Positions 19,124-26,917 of a stretch of 64,000 nucleotides of DNA are shown here, in pieces (within the stretch, counting starts at the first letter, position 1; each line of letters starts with the position of its first letter). Under the pieces are notes generated by a model. The model worked only from the letters and a program-made list of their open reading frames with translations, was not told the origin of the DNA and did no database searches. The position numbers and the translations under genes were made by a program. Source of the DNA: Paracoccus benzoatiresistens (GTDB lineage Bacteria > Pseudomonadota > Alphaproteobacteria > Rhodobacterales > Rhodobacteraceae); assembly GCF_026913015.1 (NCBI RefSeq), contig NZ_JAPTYD010000006.1, positions 62,001 through 126,000 of the forward strand. The letters run 5' to 3'.

Positions 19124-20824
19124 ATGCTGCGCCAGTTCTTTTCCTATTATCGCCCGTTCATGGGACTGTTCTGGCTGGATTTCGGCTGCGCGGTGCTGTC
19201 GGGCCTTCTGGAACTGGCCTTTCCGCTGGCCATCACCGCCTTCATCGACCACCTGCTGCCGCAGGGAAACTGGACCCTGACCGTCGCCGCCGCCGCCGGG
19301 CTGCTGGCGCTTTATGCCGTCAATGCGGGCCTGCTGACGGTGGTGATCTACTGGGGCCACAAGCTGGGCATCAATATCGAGACGGAAATGCGCGCCCGCG
19401 CCTTTGACCACCTGACGCGGCTGTCCTGGCGCTGGTATGACCGCGCCCGCACCGGCAAGCTGGTCGCCCGCGTGACCCGCGACCTCGAGGAGATCGGCGA
19501 GGTCGCCCATCACGGTCCCGAGGACGCCTTTATCGCGATCATGACCTTTGTGGGCGCCTTTGCCCTGATGTTCTGGGTCAACCCGCAGCTTGCGGTGATC
19601 GTGGCGCTGATCGTGCCCGCGATGCTGGCCCTCGTGATCGTCTATGGCGGGCGCATGACCCGCACTTGGCGGGCGATCTATTCCCGCGTGGGCGATTTCA
19701 ATGTCCGGCTGGAGGAAGCGCTTGGTGGCGTCCGCGTGGTCCAGGCCTTTGGCAACGAGGCGCATGAGAACCACCTTTTCGCCGCCGACAACGCCCGCTA
19801 CCGCCAGGCCAAGCTGGACGCATACAAGGTCATGGCCGCGTCCAACGCCCTGCAATACCTGGGCCTGCGGCTGGTGCAGGTGATCGTCATGGTGGTGGGC
19901 GCGGGCTTCGTGCTGTCGGGCGAGCTGACCACCGGCGGCTTCGTGGGCTTCCTTCTGCTGGTCGGCGTCTTCTACCGCCCCCTGGAAAAGATCGCCGCCG
20001 TGATCGAGACCTATCCGCGTGGCATCGCGGGCTTCCGCCGTTACCAGGAACTGCTGGCCACCGATCCCGAGATCACCGACGCCCCGGACGCCGTCGAGGC
20101 CCCCGCCCTGCGCGGCGACATCGTCTTCGAGAATGTCGGCTTCGCCTACGAGGAAGGCCGCACCATCCTGGATGGGGTCGACCTGACCGTGAAGGCAGGC
20201 GAGACCGTGGCCTTTGTCGGGCCCTCCGGCGCGGGCAAGACCACGCTTCTGGCGCTGCTGCCCCGGTTCTACGAACCCACGCGGGGCCGGATCACCGTGG
20301 ATGGGCTGGCCCTGGCCGACATGCGGCTGAACAGCCTGCGCCGCCAGATCGGGCTGGTCAGCCAGGACGTGTTCCTGTTCGGCGGCACGCTGCGCGAGAA
20401 CATCGGCTATGGCCGCCTGGGCGCCACGGATGACGAAATCCGCCAGGCCGCCGCGCGGGCGCAGCTGACCCAGATGATCGACAACCTGCCCGACGGGCTG
20501 GACACGGTGGTCGGCGAACGCGGCGTGATGCTGTCTGGCGGGCAGAAGCAGCGCGTGGCCATCGCCCGCGCCTTCCTGAAGAACCCGCCCATCCTGGTCC
20601 TGGACGAGGCGACAAGCGCGCTGGACAGCCAGACCGAACGCGAAATCCAGCAGGCCCTGGACGCCTTGTCCGTGGGCCGCACGACGCTGGTGATCGCGCA
20701 TCGGCTTGGCACGATCCGCAACGCCGACCGCATCGTCGTCATGCAGGCGGGCCGGATCGCGGAAATCGGCAGCCATGCCGACCTGATGGCCAGGGGCGGC
20801 ATCTATGCCAGGCTGGCAGCCTGA
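19124..20824 (+). CDS. ABC exporter, fused membrane and ATPase domains
   Basis: A 566-residue half-transporter of the MsbA/LmrA type that works as a dimer. An N-terminal membrane domain of six helices (about residues 1-310) is followed by an ATPase domain with Walker A GPSGAGKTT, Q-loop SQDVFLFGG, signature LSGGQKQR and Walker B ILVLDEATSALD. It sits 11 bases after fhuC, so it is likely co-transcribed with iron uptake. Possible jobs are export of a siderophore or its stripped form, or, as with IrtAB and YbtPQ, import with an exporter fold. Nothing in the sequence settles this. Confidence 0.85.
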   Translation: MLRQFFSYYRPFMGLFWLDFGCAVLSGLLELAFPLAITAFIDHLLPQGNWTLTVAAAAGLLALYAVNAGLLTVVIYWGHKLGINIETEMRARAFDHLTRLSWRWYDRARTGKLVARVTRDLEEIGEVAHHGPEDAFIAIMTFVGAFALMFWVNPQLAVIVALIVPAMLALVIVYGGRMTRTWRAIYSRVGDFNVRLEEALGGVRVVQAFGNEAHENHLFAADNARYRQAKLDAYKVMAASNALQYLGLRLVQVIVMVVGAGFVLSGELTTGGFVGFLLLVGVFYRPLEKIAAVIETYPRGIAGFRRYQELLATDPEITDAPDAVEAPALRGDIVFENVGFAYEEGRTILDGVDLTVKAGETVAFVGPSGAGKTTLLALLPRFYEPTRGRITVDGLALADMRLNSLRRQIGLVSQDVFLFGGTLRENIGYGRLGATDDEIRQAAARAQLTQMIDNLPDGLDTVVGERGVMLSGGQKQRVAIARAFLKNPPILVLDEATSALDSQTEREIQQALDALSVGRTTLVIAHRLGTIRNADRIVVMQAGRIAEIGSHADLMARGGIYARLAA

Positions 20825-20899
20825 CGGCAGACCAAGGCCGGACTGCGGCACCCGGTCCCCACCCAGACGGGAAAAGTTAACGAAAACTCGAAATAAATC

Positions 20900-20914
20900 T
20901 TAATAAATCGTTAA
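20900..20914. promoter_or_regulatory. CtrA-type box candidate upstream of the VPLPA gene
   Basis: In an AT-rich island (about 20871-20930) TTAA is followed by seven bases and TTAA again (TTAATAAATCGTTAA), matching the TTAA-N7-TTAA full site of the cell-cycle regulator CtrA. A second TTAACGA at 20877-20883 mirrors TCGTTAA at 20908-20914. Because the island is AT-rich, chance is possible. Confidence 0.35.
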
Positions 20915-20972
20915 TTCATGGCATATTGGGCCGCATCGCCCGTTCGTTTCGTGCCGGCGGTGCTGGTCTCTC

Positions 20973-20991
20973 GAAGCCCGCCACGGGCTTC
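20973..20991 (+). other. 5' leader hairpin before the VPLPA gene
   Basis: GAAGCCCG (20973-20980), loop CCA, CGGGCTTC (20984-20991) forms an 8-base-pair perfect stem followed by TTG. It ends 30 bases before the start codon at 21021 and could be a leader stem or a weak early terminator. Confidence 0.4.
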
Positions 20992-21020
20992 TTGTATGTT
21001 ACCTTGTGAAGGAGAAGTTT

Positions 21021-21512
21021 ATGACGACAGTTTTGAAGGCGGCCGTTCTTGCCGCCGTGACGAGTTTTGGCATCAGCCATGCCGCCGATGCGGCCACCGT
21101 GGCAAGCGTGGACGTGTCCTGGGGTAAATTTGGGACCATCACCCATGAAGTCGCCCAGGCAGGCGACTATTCGCTGGATTTCACCGGCAAGGGCAAGCTT
21201 TGGTTCAATCCGAACTACCTGGGCAAGGCGGCCTATGTCTTTGCCGAGGTGGATGAGGGGCTGGACGATCTGCTCGACACCCTTGGGGGCGGCATCACCT
21301 GGAGCGCCATGAAGAACGATTCGGTCGATCTGGGCTATCTGGGCCTGGGCGTCGATTTCATCGCCGGGATCTGGGCGATCGGCGGCAACGTGACGATGAG
21401 CCTGAATCTGGCGGATGCCCCCGCGCCGGTTCCGCTGCCGGCAACCCTGCCGCTGCTGGCGGCGGCGGTCGGCGCTGCGGGCTTGGTCGCACGCCGGCGC
21501 AAGGACGCCTGA
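21021..21512 (+). CDS. Exported protein with VPLPA C-terminal sorting signal
   Basis: A 163-residue protein of unknown function. A Sec signal (VLKAAVLAAVTSFGISHAADA) is followed by a soluble beta-rich-looking middle and a C-terminal tripartite tail: VPLPA, a hydrophobic helix (LLAAAVGAAGLVA) and the basic stretch RRRKDA. This tail is the VPLPA-CTERM variant of the PEP-CTERM signal, known in Rhodobacterales and thought to be processed by an exosortase. The ATG at 21021 has AAGGAG six bases upstream. No exosortase or polysaccharide gene is in the window. A hairpin and a CtrA-like box precede it. Confidence 0.8.
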   Translation: MTTVLKAAVLAAVTSFGISHAADAATVASVDVSWGKFGTITHEVAQAGDYSLDFTGKGKLWFNPNYLGKAAYVFAEVDEGLDDLLDTLGGGITWSAMKNDSVDLGYLGLGVDFIAGIWAIGGNVTMSLNLADAPAPVPLPATLPLLAAAVGAAGLVARRRKDA

Positions 21513-21522
21513 AACAACGCGC

Positions 21523-21543
21523 AGGCGGGGCCAGTCCCCGCCT
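21523..21543. terminator. Convergent intergenic hairpin
   Basis: AGGCGGGG, loop CCAGT, CCCCGCCT forms a perfect 8-base-pair GC-rich stem between the converging VPLPA gene (ends 21512) and the siderophore-interacting protein gene (ends 21559). There is no good T-run on either side, so it is a weak candidate that could serve both strands. Confidence 0.5.
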
Positions 21544-21558
21544 TCAGCCCACCCGTCT

Positions 21559-22530
21559 TCAGCCCCAATAGGCGGCGGCGGTGAACGCCTTGCGATCCAC
21601 CCCCCGCGCCAGAAGGTGCTGCCGCGCCTGCCGCGCCTGCCCCGCCTCTCCCGCGAACCAGACAAAAGCTCCCGGCGCCAGATCCAGTCCTGCCAGGGCC
21701 GCAAGCAGGTCATCGCAGCGCGTCACCCGCGGATCGGCGGCCAGCGGCCCCATGTCGGGCCAGGCAGCGCGGACATGGGCGGTCGCTTTGCCCCCGGCCA
21801 GTTCCAGCATCCGCGTGATGGCGGGAAGCGCGGTTTCATCACCCAGCAGGTGCAGCCGCCCGGCCTCGGGGCACCAGCCGCCGCCGGGACCGATGATGCC
21901 GACCTCGGCCCCTTCCGGCCCCGACAAGGCCCAATCGCAGGTCGGGCTGCCGTCATGGCGGTAGATGTCGAAATCCAGCCAGTCGCCCCCCTGGTCCGCC
22001 ACCGTATAGACGGGCCGGTGCAGCGCATCCGCACCCCCAGGCCATTCCGTCCGTCCCGTGGCGCCGATCCGCGGCCAGACCGGGGCGCGGCCCGCAGGCG
22101 GCAGAAGCAGGCGGAAATGCAGGCTGCCGATGCCGAACCGCGCCGCGTCCGGCCCTGACAGCCGCACCCGGATGAACCCGGGCGATCGTTGCTTGGCCGA
22201 GACCACCCGCATCAGCGACAGCCCGGGCGCCAGGGCGCCGGCATCGACGCGGTCCCAGGAAACCTCCAGCCCCGCTTCGGCGAACAGTTCCGTGGCGCTG
22301 TCCTGCAAGCTTCCGATCAACCGCGCCTCGGGGGCCGACAGTTCGATCCGGACGGCATCGCTGTCGGGCACCAGCCGCAGTTCGCAGCCCCAGACGAACA
22401 GGCTCAGCGCCTCGGGGGTTTCGACCAGCGGCACCTCCCAGGCGGCGGCGCGCGCCTTCAGCGCTGCCGCAGCGGCGCCCGAAGCCTGCGGGATGGTGCC
22501 GGAATTCCGGTGGCTGCGCAAAAGCGACAT
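21559..22530 (-). CDS. Siderophore-interacting protein (ViuB-like flavoreductase) with DUF2218 N-terminus
   Basis: A 323-residue cytoplasmic protein. The C-terminal two thirds match the siderophore-interacting FAD family that reduces imported ferric siderophores: LSLMRVVSAKQRSPGFIRVRLSG opens the FAD domain, PVYTVADQGGDWLDFDIYRHDG carries the flavin-binding arginine-less variant region, and HLLGDETALPAI is the NAD(P)H-binding stretch. The first 100 residues resemble DUF2218, a domain also found alone at 44534-44824. It lies divergent from an AraC regulator within the second iron locus, so it probably releases iron from the siderophore imported by 23563-29770. Confidence 0.85.
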   Translation of the reverse strand: MSLLRSHRNSGTIPQASGAAAAALKARAAAWEVPLVETPEALSLFVWGCELRLVPDSDAVRIELSAPEARLIGSLQDSATELFAEAGLEVSWDRVDAGALAPGLSLMRVVSAKQRSPGFIRVRLSGPDAARFGIGSLHFRLLLPPAGRAPVWPRIGATGRTEWPGGADALHRPVYTVADQGGDWLDFDIYRHDGSPTCDWALSGPEGAEVGIIGPGGGWCPEAGRLHLLGDETALPAITRMLELAGGKATAHVRAAWPDMGPLAADPRVTRCDDLLAALAGLDLAPGAFVWFAGEAGQARQARQHLLARGVDRKAFTAAAYWG

Positions 22531-22539
22531 GGCGCGACC

Positions 22540-22561
22540 CTTTCCAATGTTGCGCTTTCCA
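22540..22561. promoter_or_regulatory. Direct repeats, candidate AraC-regulator site
   Basis: CTTTCCA occurs at 22540-22546 and again at 22555-22561, a 15-base period, in the gap between the divergent siderophore-interacting protein gene (start 22530) and the AraC regulator gene (start near 22662). Tandem direct repeats of this spacing are typical of AraC-family sites such as those of YbtA and PchR. Confidence 0.4.
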
Positions 22562-22661
22562 TATAGTAAAGTGATTCAGTCAACAATGCGGAAACAGGCG
22601 TTTTCTGCCGGCTTTCACACGCGAAAACGGCGGCTTGCGCGGTTCCCCGGCCAGCGGCGGA

Positions 22662-23585
22662 GTGGAATTGAGCTATCTGCACAGGATGACCTGCCAGACC
22701 GAAGGCATCCGTGCCACGGACCCGGTCCGCTGGCGGTCCCTGGACGGCATGATGGGCGTTTTCTGGCGGGCCGAGGGCCAGGCCGGGGCGCGCGGCTATT
22801 ACCTGTCGCCCGACCCGCGGATCGTGGTCTTCCTGAACGACGTGTCGGGCCATATCCGGATCTCCAACCGGGATGGCGGAATACCGGCCCAGGGCCGGCC
22901 GATGATGCGCGCGCTGTATGTGCCCGCGGGTGTGCCGATGTGGTCCCGCTTCACGGACGGCCACCGCTTCTCGCATCTGGATCTGCATCTGCACCGCGAC
23001 CGGCTGCTGCACATCCTGACGCCCGCCGTCGGCGGGTCCGAGGCGCTGGCCGTTCTGCGCCGCCCGGTCGAGATCGGGGACGCCCCCGCCATCGCCACGC
23101 TGACCGGGCTGCTGGTGGACGAGCTGTCGCAGTCCGCGCGACACCCGGCCTTTGCCGAAAGCCTGGCCGGCAGCATCGCGGCGGGACTGCTGGACATCCC
23201 GGCCATCGGCGCGAAACCCGCCGCCGGCGGGCTGACGCCCGCGCAGATGCGCAAGCTGGTGGCCCGGCTGAAGTCCCGGCAGGACCACCGCATGACGGTG
23301 GCCGAGATGGCGGCAACGGTCGGGCTTTCGGAAAGCTGGTTCGCGGCGGTCTTCAAGCAGACGACCGGCCAGACGCCGCTGCAATGGCAGATGGGCCAGC
23401 GGATCGCGCAGGCGCAGCGGCTGCTGACCGAAAGCGACCTGACGGTGGCCGATGTCGCGGCACGCCTGGGCTTTTCGGACCAGGCGCACCTGACCCGCGC
23501 CTTCCGCCAGGTCGCGGGCGAGACGCCCGCCGCCTGGCGGCGCATGCAACGGGCGGGCCACCTTACCAGGTCCGGCGCAGGGTGA
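22662..23585 (+). CDS. AraC-family transcriptional regulator, siderophore locus
   Basis: About 307 residues. The C-terminal third holds the double helix-turn-helix: MTVAEMAATVGLSESWFAAVFKQ and LTVADVAARLGFSDQAHLTRAFRQ, ending in the usual ETPAAWRRM. The N-terminal 190 residues are a ligand or dimer domain with no motif I can name; PchR and YbtA, which respond to ferric siderophores, share this layout. The start is uncertain: GTG 22662 was chosen, with TTG 22635 and ATG 22686 possible. Its 3' end overlaps the opposing receptor gene by 23 bases. Probably activates the flanking iron genes. Confidence 0.87.
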   Translation: MELSYLHRMTCQTEGIRATDPVRWRSLDGMMGVFWRAEGQAGARGYYLSPDPRIVVFLNDVSGHIRISNRDGGIPAQGRPMMRALYVPAGVPMWSRFTDGHRFSHLDLHLHRDRLLHILTPAVGGSEALAVLRRPVEIGDAPAIATLTGLLVDELSQSARHPAFAESLAGSIAAGLLDIPAIGAKPAAGGLTPAQMRKLVARLKSRQDHRMTVAEMAATVGLSESWFAAVFKQTTGQTPLQWQMGQRIAQAQRLLTESDLTVADVAARLGFSDQAHLTRAFRQVAGETPAAWRRMQRAGHLTRSGAG

Positions 23586-25656
23586 CCCCCACCTCTCGGC
23601 CGGGATTGTAGGTGATCGCTCCCGACGCGGCCTCGCGGTGCTTTTCATCCAGCAGGTTCGTCACGTTGATCGCAAGCCGGGTGTCTTCGGCGATGTCATA
23701 GCTGTAGGCGGCGTCGATCAGCACGGCGGCCTCGCTCTTGGTGGTGTTGTCGTCGCCGCCGTAAGCCGTGCCCTTGTAGCGCGCGCCGATCCCGAAGGTC
23801 ATGTCGTTCCAGCGGTCATTGCCTGCCAGCGTATAGTCCAGCCAGACCGAGGCCAGGTGCCGGGGCACGTTGCCCAGGCTGTTGCCCTGATAGGGCGACA
23901 GAGGATCGGTGATCTCGGTGTCGGTATAGGAATAGGCCGCGATCACGTCCAGGTCGCCCGGCAGTTCGGCCCGGGCTTCCAGTTCAAGGCCGCGCGCACG
24001 GATTTCGCCGATGGTGCGCTGGATGGGCGGGTTGCTGCCGGCATCCGTGCGGGTGATGTTGGTCTTGCGCAGGTCATAGACGGCCGCGGTCAACAGCGCG
24101 TTCATCCCGGCGGGACGGTATTTCACGCCCATCTCGACCTGCTCGCCTTCTTCCGGCTCGACGGTCAGGGCGGCGGGCAGGACCGACTCGGCATAGCTGG
24201 CATAGGCCGACAGATCGGGCGTGATCTTCCAGGTCAGCCCAAGGCTGTGCGTGGTCTTGCTGAAGTCGGCGCTTGTGCGGATCCCGGCCAGATCGGTGCG
24301 GGCCAGATCCATCCGGTCGTGGCGCAGCCCGAAGGTCGCGATGAAGCGGTCCGAGAAGGTCAGCTCCTCTTGCAGATAGACCGAGGCGACCCTGTCATCG
24401 GCTTTCGTGCCGGTAAAGGGGTCCAGGACATCCAGGTCGATGCCGCCCGTATAGACCGGGTTGGTGTAGTCGATGGGGGTGGCGGCTGTGTACCAGGTCC
24501 GCGAATCCGATTCGACATCGCTGTATTGCAGGCCGACCAGGGTCCGGCTTTGGATGCTGCCGAAGCTGGCATCGTACTGCAGGTTCGCATCGGCAACCAG
24601 CTGGTCGCCGGACCCGGCATTGGCGAAATAATAACGGTCGGCCGGGTTCAGCCCGTCGGCGTCCCAGATATAGACATAACCAAAGCCGCGATCCTCGTTC
24701 TGGTAACGGGCATTGGCGTTGAACGTCAGCCCGTTGCCGAAATCATGATCCAGCATGACGCTGATCGCGCGGCGGGTGTTGTCCACATAGTTGAAGTCCG
24801 GCTCGCCAAAGAAGACATCGCGCGAGAAGTCGGTGCCCAGCGGCCATCCCGATCCCGTGGATCCGTCGCGGTCCAGATAGTCGGCCACCACGCTGAGGAT
24901 GGTTTGCCCGGTCGGCCGCCAGGTCAGCCCGCCCATCACCAGCGTCGCGTCGTCCCGGCTGTAGTCCAGTTCCTTGTCCGACTTCTGCACCCGCGCGGTC
25001 AGGCGATAGGACAGGGTCGCATCCGGCGTCAGGTTGTCGCCGAAATCCACACCCGCCTCCGCATGGCCGAAGGAACCCCCGGTGACATAGGCCTCGCCGA
25101 ACCGCTCGGTCCGGGGCAGCTTGGTGACGAAGTTGACAATGCCGCCCGGCTCGGACGGGCCGTTGACAGTGGAATTGCCGCCCTTGACGATCTCGACCCG
25201 CTCATAGGCAAAGGCATCCTCGCGGATGCCGCCGAAGGCCTTCTGCATCGGCTGTCCGTCGCGATAAACCGAGGCGTCGAAGCCGCGCAGCTTGTAGTAA
25301 TCGAAGCGGTCGTCCCCGCCATAGAAGTCGGTGGCGACGCCGGTGGTATAGCGCAGCACCTCCTCGGTCGTGCGGGCGCCGCGCTGCTCGATTTCCTTGG
25401 CCGTCACGACCGAGACCGAGGCCGGGATGTCCAGGATCGGCGTGGCAAGCTTGCTGCCCGCCGAGGTGGAATAGGCTACGACACTGTTTGCGTCGTTGTC
25501 GCCCTGGCCTTCCAGGGTGATCGGCGCCAGAACGGTCAGATCGTCCTCGGTGCTCTGCTGGGCCAACAGGCTGGCGGGGGCAAGGGCGGTGCAGCCCAGC
25601 AGCAGAACGGTCAGATAGTGGCGCCTGCCTTTGCCGGCGGTCTTGTCGATGGACAT
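23563..25656 (-). CDS. TonB-dependent siderophore receptor (second locus)
   Basis: A 697-residue outer-membrane receptor. The signal peptide (HYLTVLLLGCTALAPASLLAQ) is followed by a plug with IPASVSVVTAKEIEQRGART and the conserved VEIVKGGNSTVNGPSEPGG, and a barrel ending in GVTLRRTW with the terminal aromatic residue. I chose the ATG at 25656 because the residues before it lack signal-peptide character and the frame upstream carries no ribosome site. It is divergent from a FepBDGC-like importer and converges on the AraC gene, so it is the receptor of that system. The siderophore type is not evident. Confidence 0.92.
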   Translation of the reverse strand: MSIDKTAGKGRRHYLTVLLLGCTALAPASLLAQQSTEDDLTVLAPITLEGQGDNDANSVVAYSTSAGSKLATPILDIPASVSVVTAKEIEQRGARTTEEVLRYTTGVATDFYGGDDRFDYYKLRGFDASVYRDGQPMQKAFGGIREDAFAYERVEIVKGGNSTVNGPSEPGGIVNFVTKLPRTERFGEAYVTGGSFGHAEAGVDFGDNLTPDATLSYRLTARVQKSDKELDYSRDDATLVMGGLTWRPTGQTILSVVADYLDRDGSTGSGWPLGTDFSRDVFFGEPDFNYVDNTRRAISVMLDHDFGNGLTFNANARYQNEDRGFGYVYIWDADGLNPADRYYFANAGSGDQLVADANLQYDASFGSIQSRTLVGLQYSDVESDSRTWYTAATPIDYTNPVYTGGIDLDVLDPFTGTKADDRVASVYLQEELTFSDRFIATFGLRHDRMDLARTDLAGIRTSADFSKTTHSLGLTWKITPDLSAYASYAESVLPAALTVEPEEGEQVEMGVKYRPAGMNALLTAAVYDLRKTNITRTDAGSNPPIQRTIGEIRARGLELEARAELPGDLDVIAAYSYTDTEITDPLSPYQGNSLGNVPRHLASVWLDYTLAGNDRWNDMTFGIGARYKGTAYGGDDNTTKSEAAVLIDAAYSYDIAEDTRLAINVTNLLDEKHREAASGAITYNPGREVGVTLRRTW

Positions 25657-25863
25657 GGGTCGTATTTCCAAGGCTTTGGGTTTCGCTGCTGGCGACCGGC
25701 GGCGTGCGAACCCGTGCCGGATGGCTTGCAAAAGGGTTGACCACAGGCCGCGCCCCCACGGAGCGGCTGGCCGGCGATCATCTTGACGCGCGTCTAATCA
25801 GGCCGCGCGACGGCTGTCTTGTAGATTCCTACGTTTTTTGTCAGAAACCACGGAATTCTGCCC

Positions 25864-25888
25864 GTCACGCGTCCTGACCCTGCGTGAC
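25864..25888. promoter_or_regulatory. Inverted repeat in the divergent receptor/binding-protein promoter region
   Basis: GTCACGC (25864-25870) and GCGTGAC (25882-25888) form 7-base arms around 11 bases, 61 bases before the binding-protein start. The same 292-base gap holds two copies of CTTGACGCG (25782-25790 and 25892-25900) in direct orientation and the palindrome GACGCGCGTC (25785-25794). These are plausible sites for an iron regulator or the AraC protein, with no direct support. Confidence 0.35.
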
Positions 25889-25948
25889 AGGCTTGACGCG
25901 GCGCGGCCGCGACAGGCAAGCCGCCGCCCGAGCGTGATGGAGATCCCG

Positions 25949-26917
25949 ATGCGAAGTTTCCCGATCTGGCTGTTCTGGCTTGCCGCAGCGGGCGCGGGCC
26001 ATGCCCAGGACTATCCCATCGCGATCCCTCATGCCTTCGGCACGACCACCATCGCGGAAAGGCCGCAGCGCGTCGCCACCGTCAATTCGGGCAATCACGA
26101 GGTTCCGCTGGCGCTTGGCGTCGTGCCGGTCGGCATGGCCGCCGCGAACTATGGCGATGACGACGGCGACGGCATCCTCCCCTGGGTGGCCGAGAGGCTG
26201 GAGGAACTGGGGGCGGATGCCCCGGTCCTCTTCGACGAAGGCGACGGGATCGACTTCGAGGCGGTGGCCGCGACCCAGCCGGACGTGATCCTGGCCGCCT
26301 ATTCGGGGCTCACGCAGGCGGACTACGACACGCTGTCGCAGATTGCCCCGGTCGTGGCCTATCCCGATGCCCCCTGGACGACCGAATGGCGGCAGATGAT
26401 CCGCATGAACAGCGCCGGCATGGGCATGGCGGTCGAGGGCGATGCCCTGATCGCCCGGATGGAGGCCCGGATCGCCGAGACCGCCGCGCGGCACCCGCAG
26501 TTGCAGGGCAAGACGGCGATGTTCGTGACGCATCTGGACAGCACGAACCTTTCGGTCGTGAACTTCTACAGCGCCCATGACACGCGGGTGAAGTTCTTCG
26601 CGGATCTGGGCCTTGCCATGCCCCGGAGCGTCATCGAGGCGACCCGGCCGGGGCAGTATTCGGGATCGATCAGCGCCGAACGGATCGACGCCTTCGACGA
26701 CGTGGACATCGTCGTGACCTATGGCGGCGCGCCCCTGCTGGCGGCGATGCGGGCGGATCCGCTGATGCGCCACATGCCGGCGGTGGCCCATGATGCCATC
26801 GTCACCCTGGGCAACGATCCCCTGGGCAATGCCGCCAATCCGACCCCCCTGGGACTGCCCTGGGTGCTGGAGGACTACGCCGCCCTGCTGGCCGGGGCCG
26901 CGCGGAAATCCGAATGA
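25949..26917 (+). CDS. Iron-siderophore ABC transporter binding protein (FepB-like)
   Basis: A 322-residue periplasmic protein with a signal peptide (FPIWLFWLAAAGAGHAQ). The mature part opens with the TroA-fold pattern FGTTTIAERPQRVATVNSGN and contains EAVAATQPDVILAAYSG, typical of FepB/CeuE-type siderophore binders. The ATG at 25949 has GGAG six bases upstream, better than ATG 25937 or the long in-frame extension. Its end overlaps the first permease gene by four bases, starting a tightly coupled four-gene operon. Confidence 0.9.
   Translation: MRSFPIWLFWLAAAGAGHAQDYPIAIPHAFGTTTIAERPQRVATVNSGNHEVPLALGVVPVGMAAANYGDDDGDGILPWVAERLEELGADAPVLFDEGDGIDFEAVAATQPDVILAAYSGLTQADYDTLSQIAPVVAYPDAPWTTEWRQMIRMNSAGMGMAVEGDALIARMEARIAETAARHPQLQGKTAMFVTHLDSTNLSVVNFYSAHDTRVKFFADLGLAMPRSVIEATRPGQYSGSISAERIDAFDDVDIVVTYGGAPLLAAMRADPLMRHMPAVAHDAIVTLGNDPLGNAANPTPLGLPWVLEDYAALLAGAARKSE

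Noticed and set aside
23638..25740. A 700-codon plus-strand frame opposite the second TonB receptor
   Set aside because: The minus-strand receptor has a signal peptide, plug and terminal aromatic residue; the plus-strand frame is motif-free.
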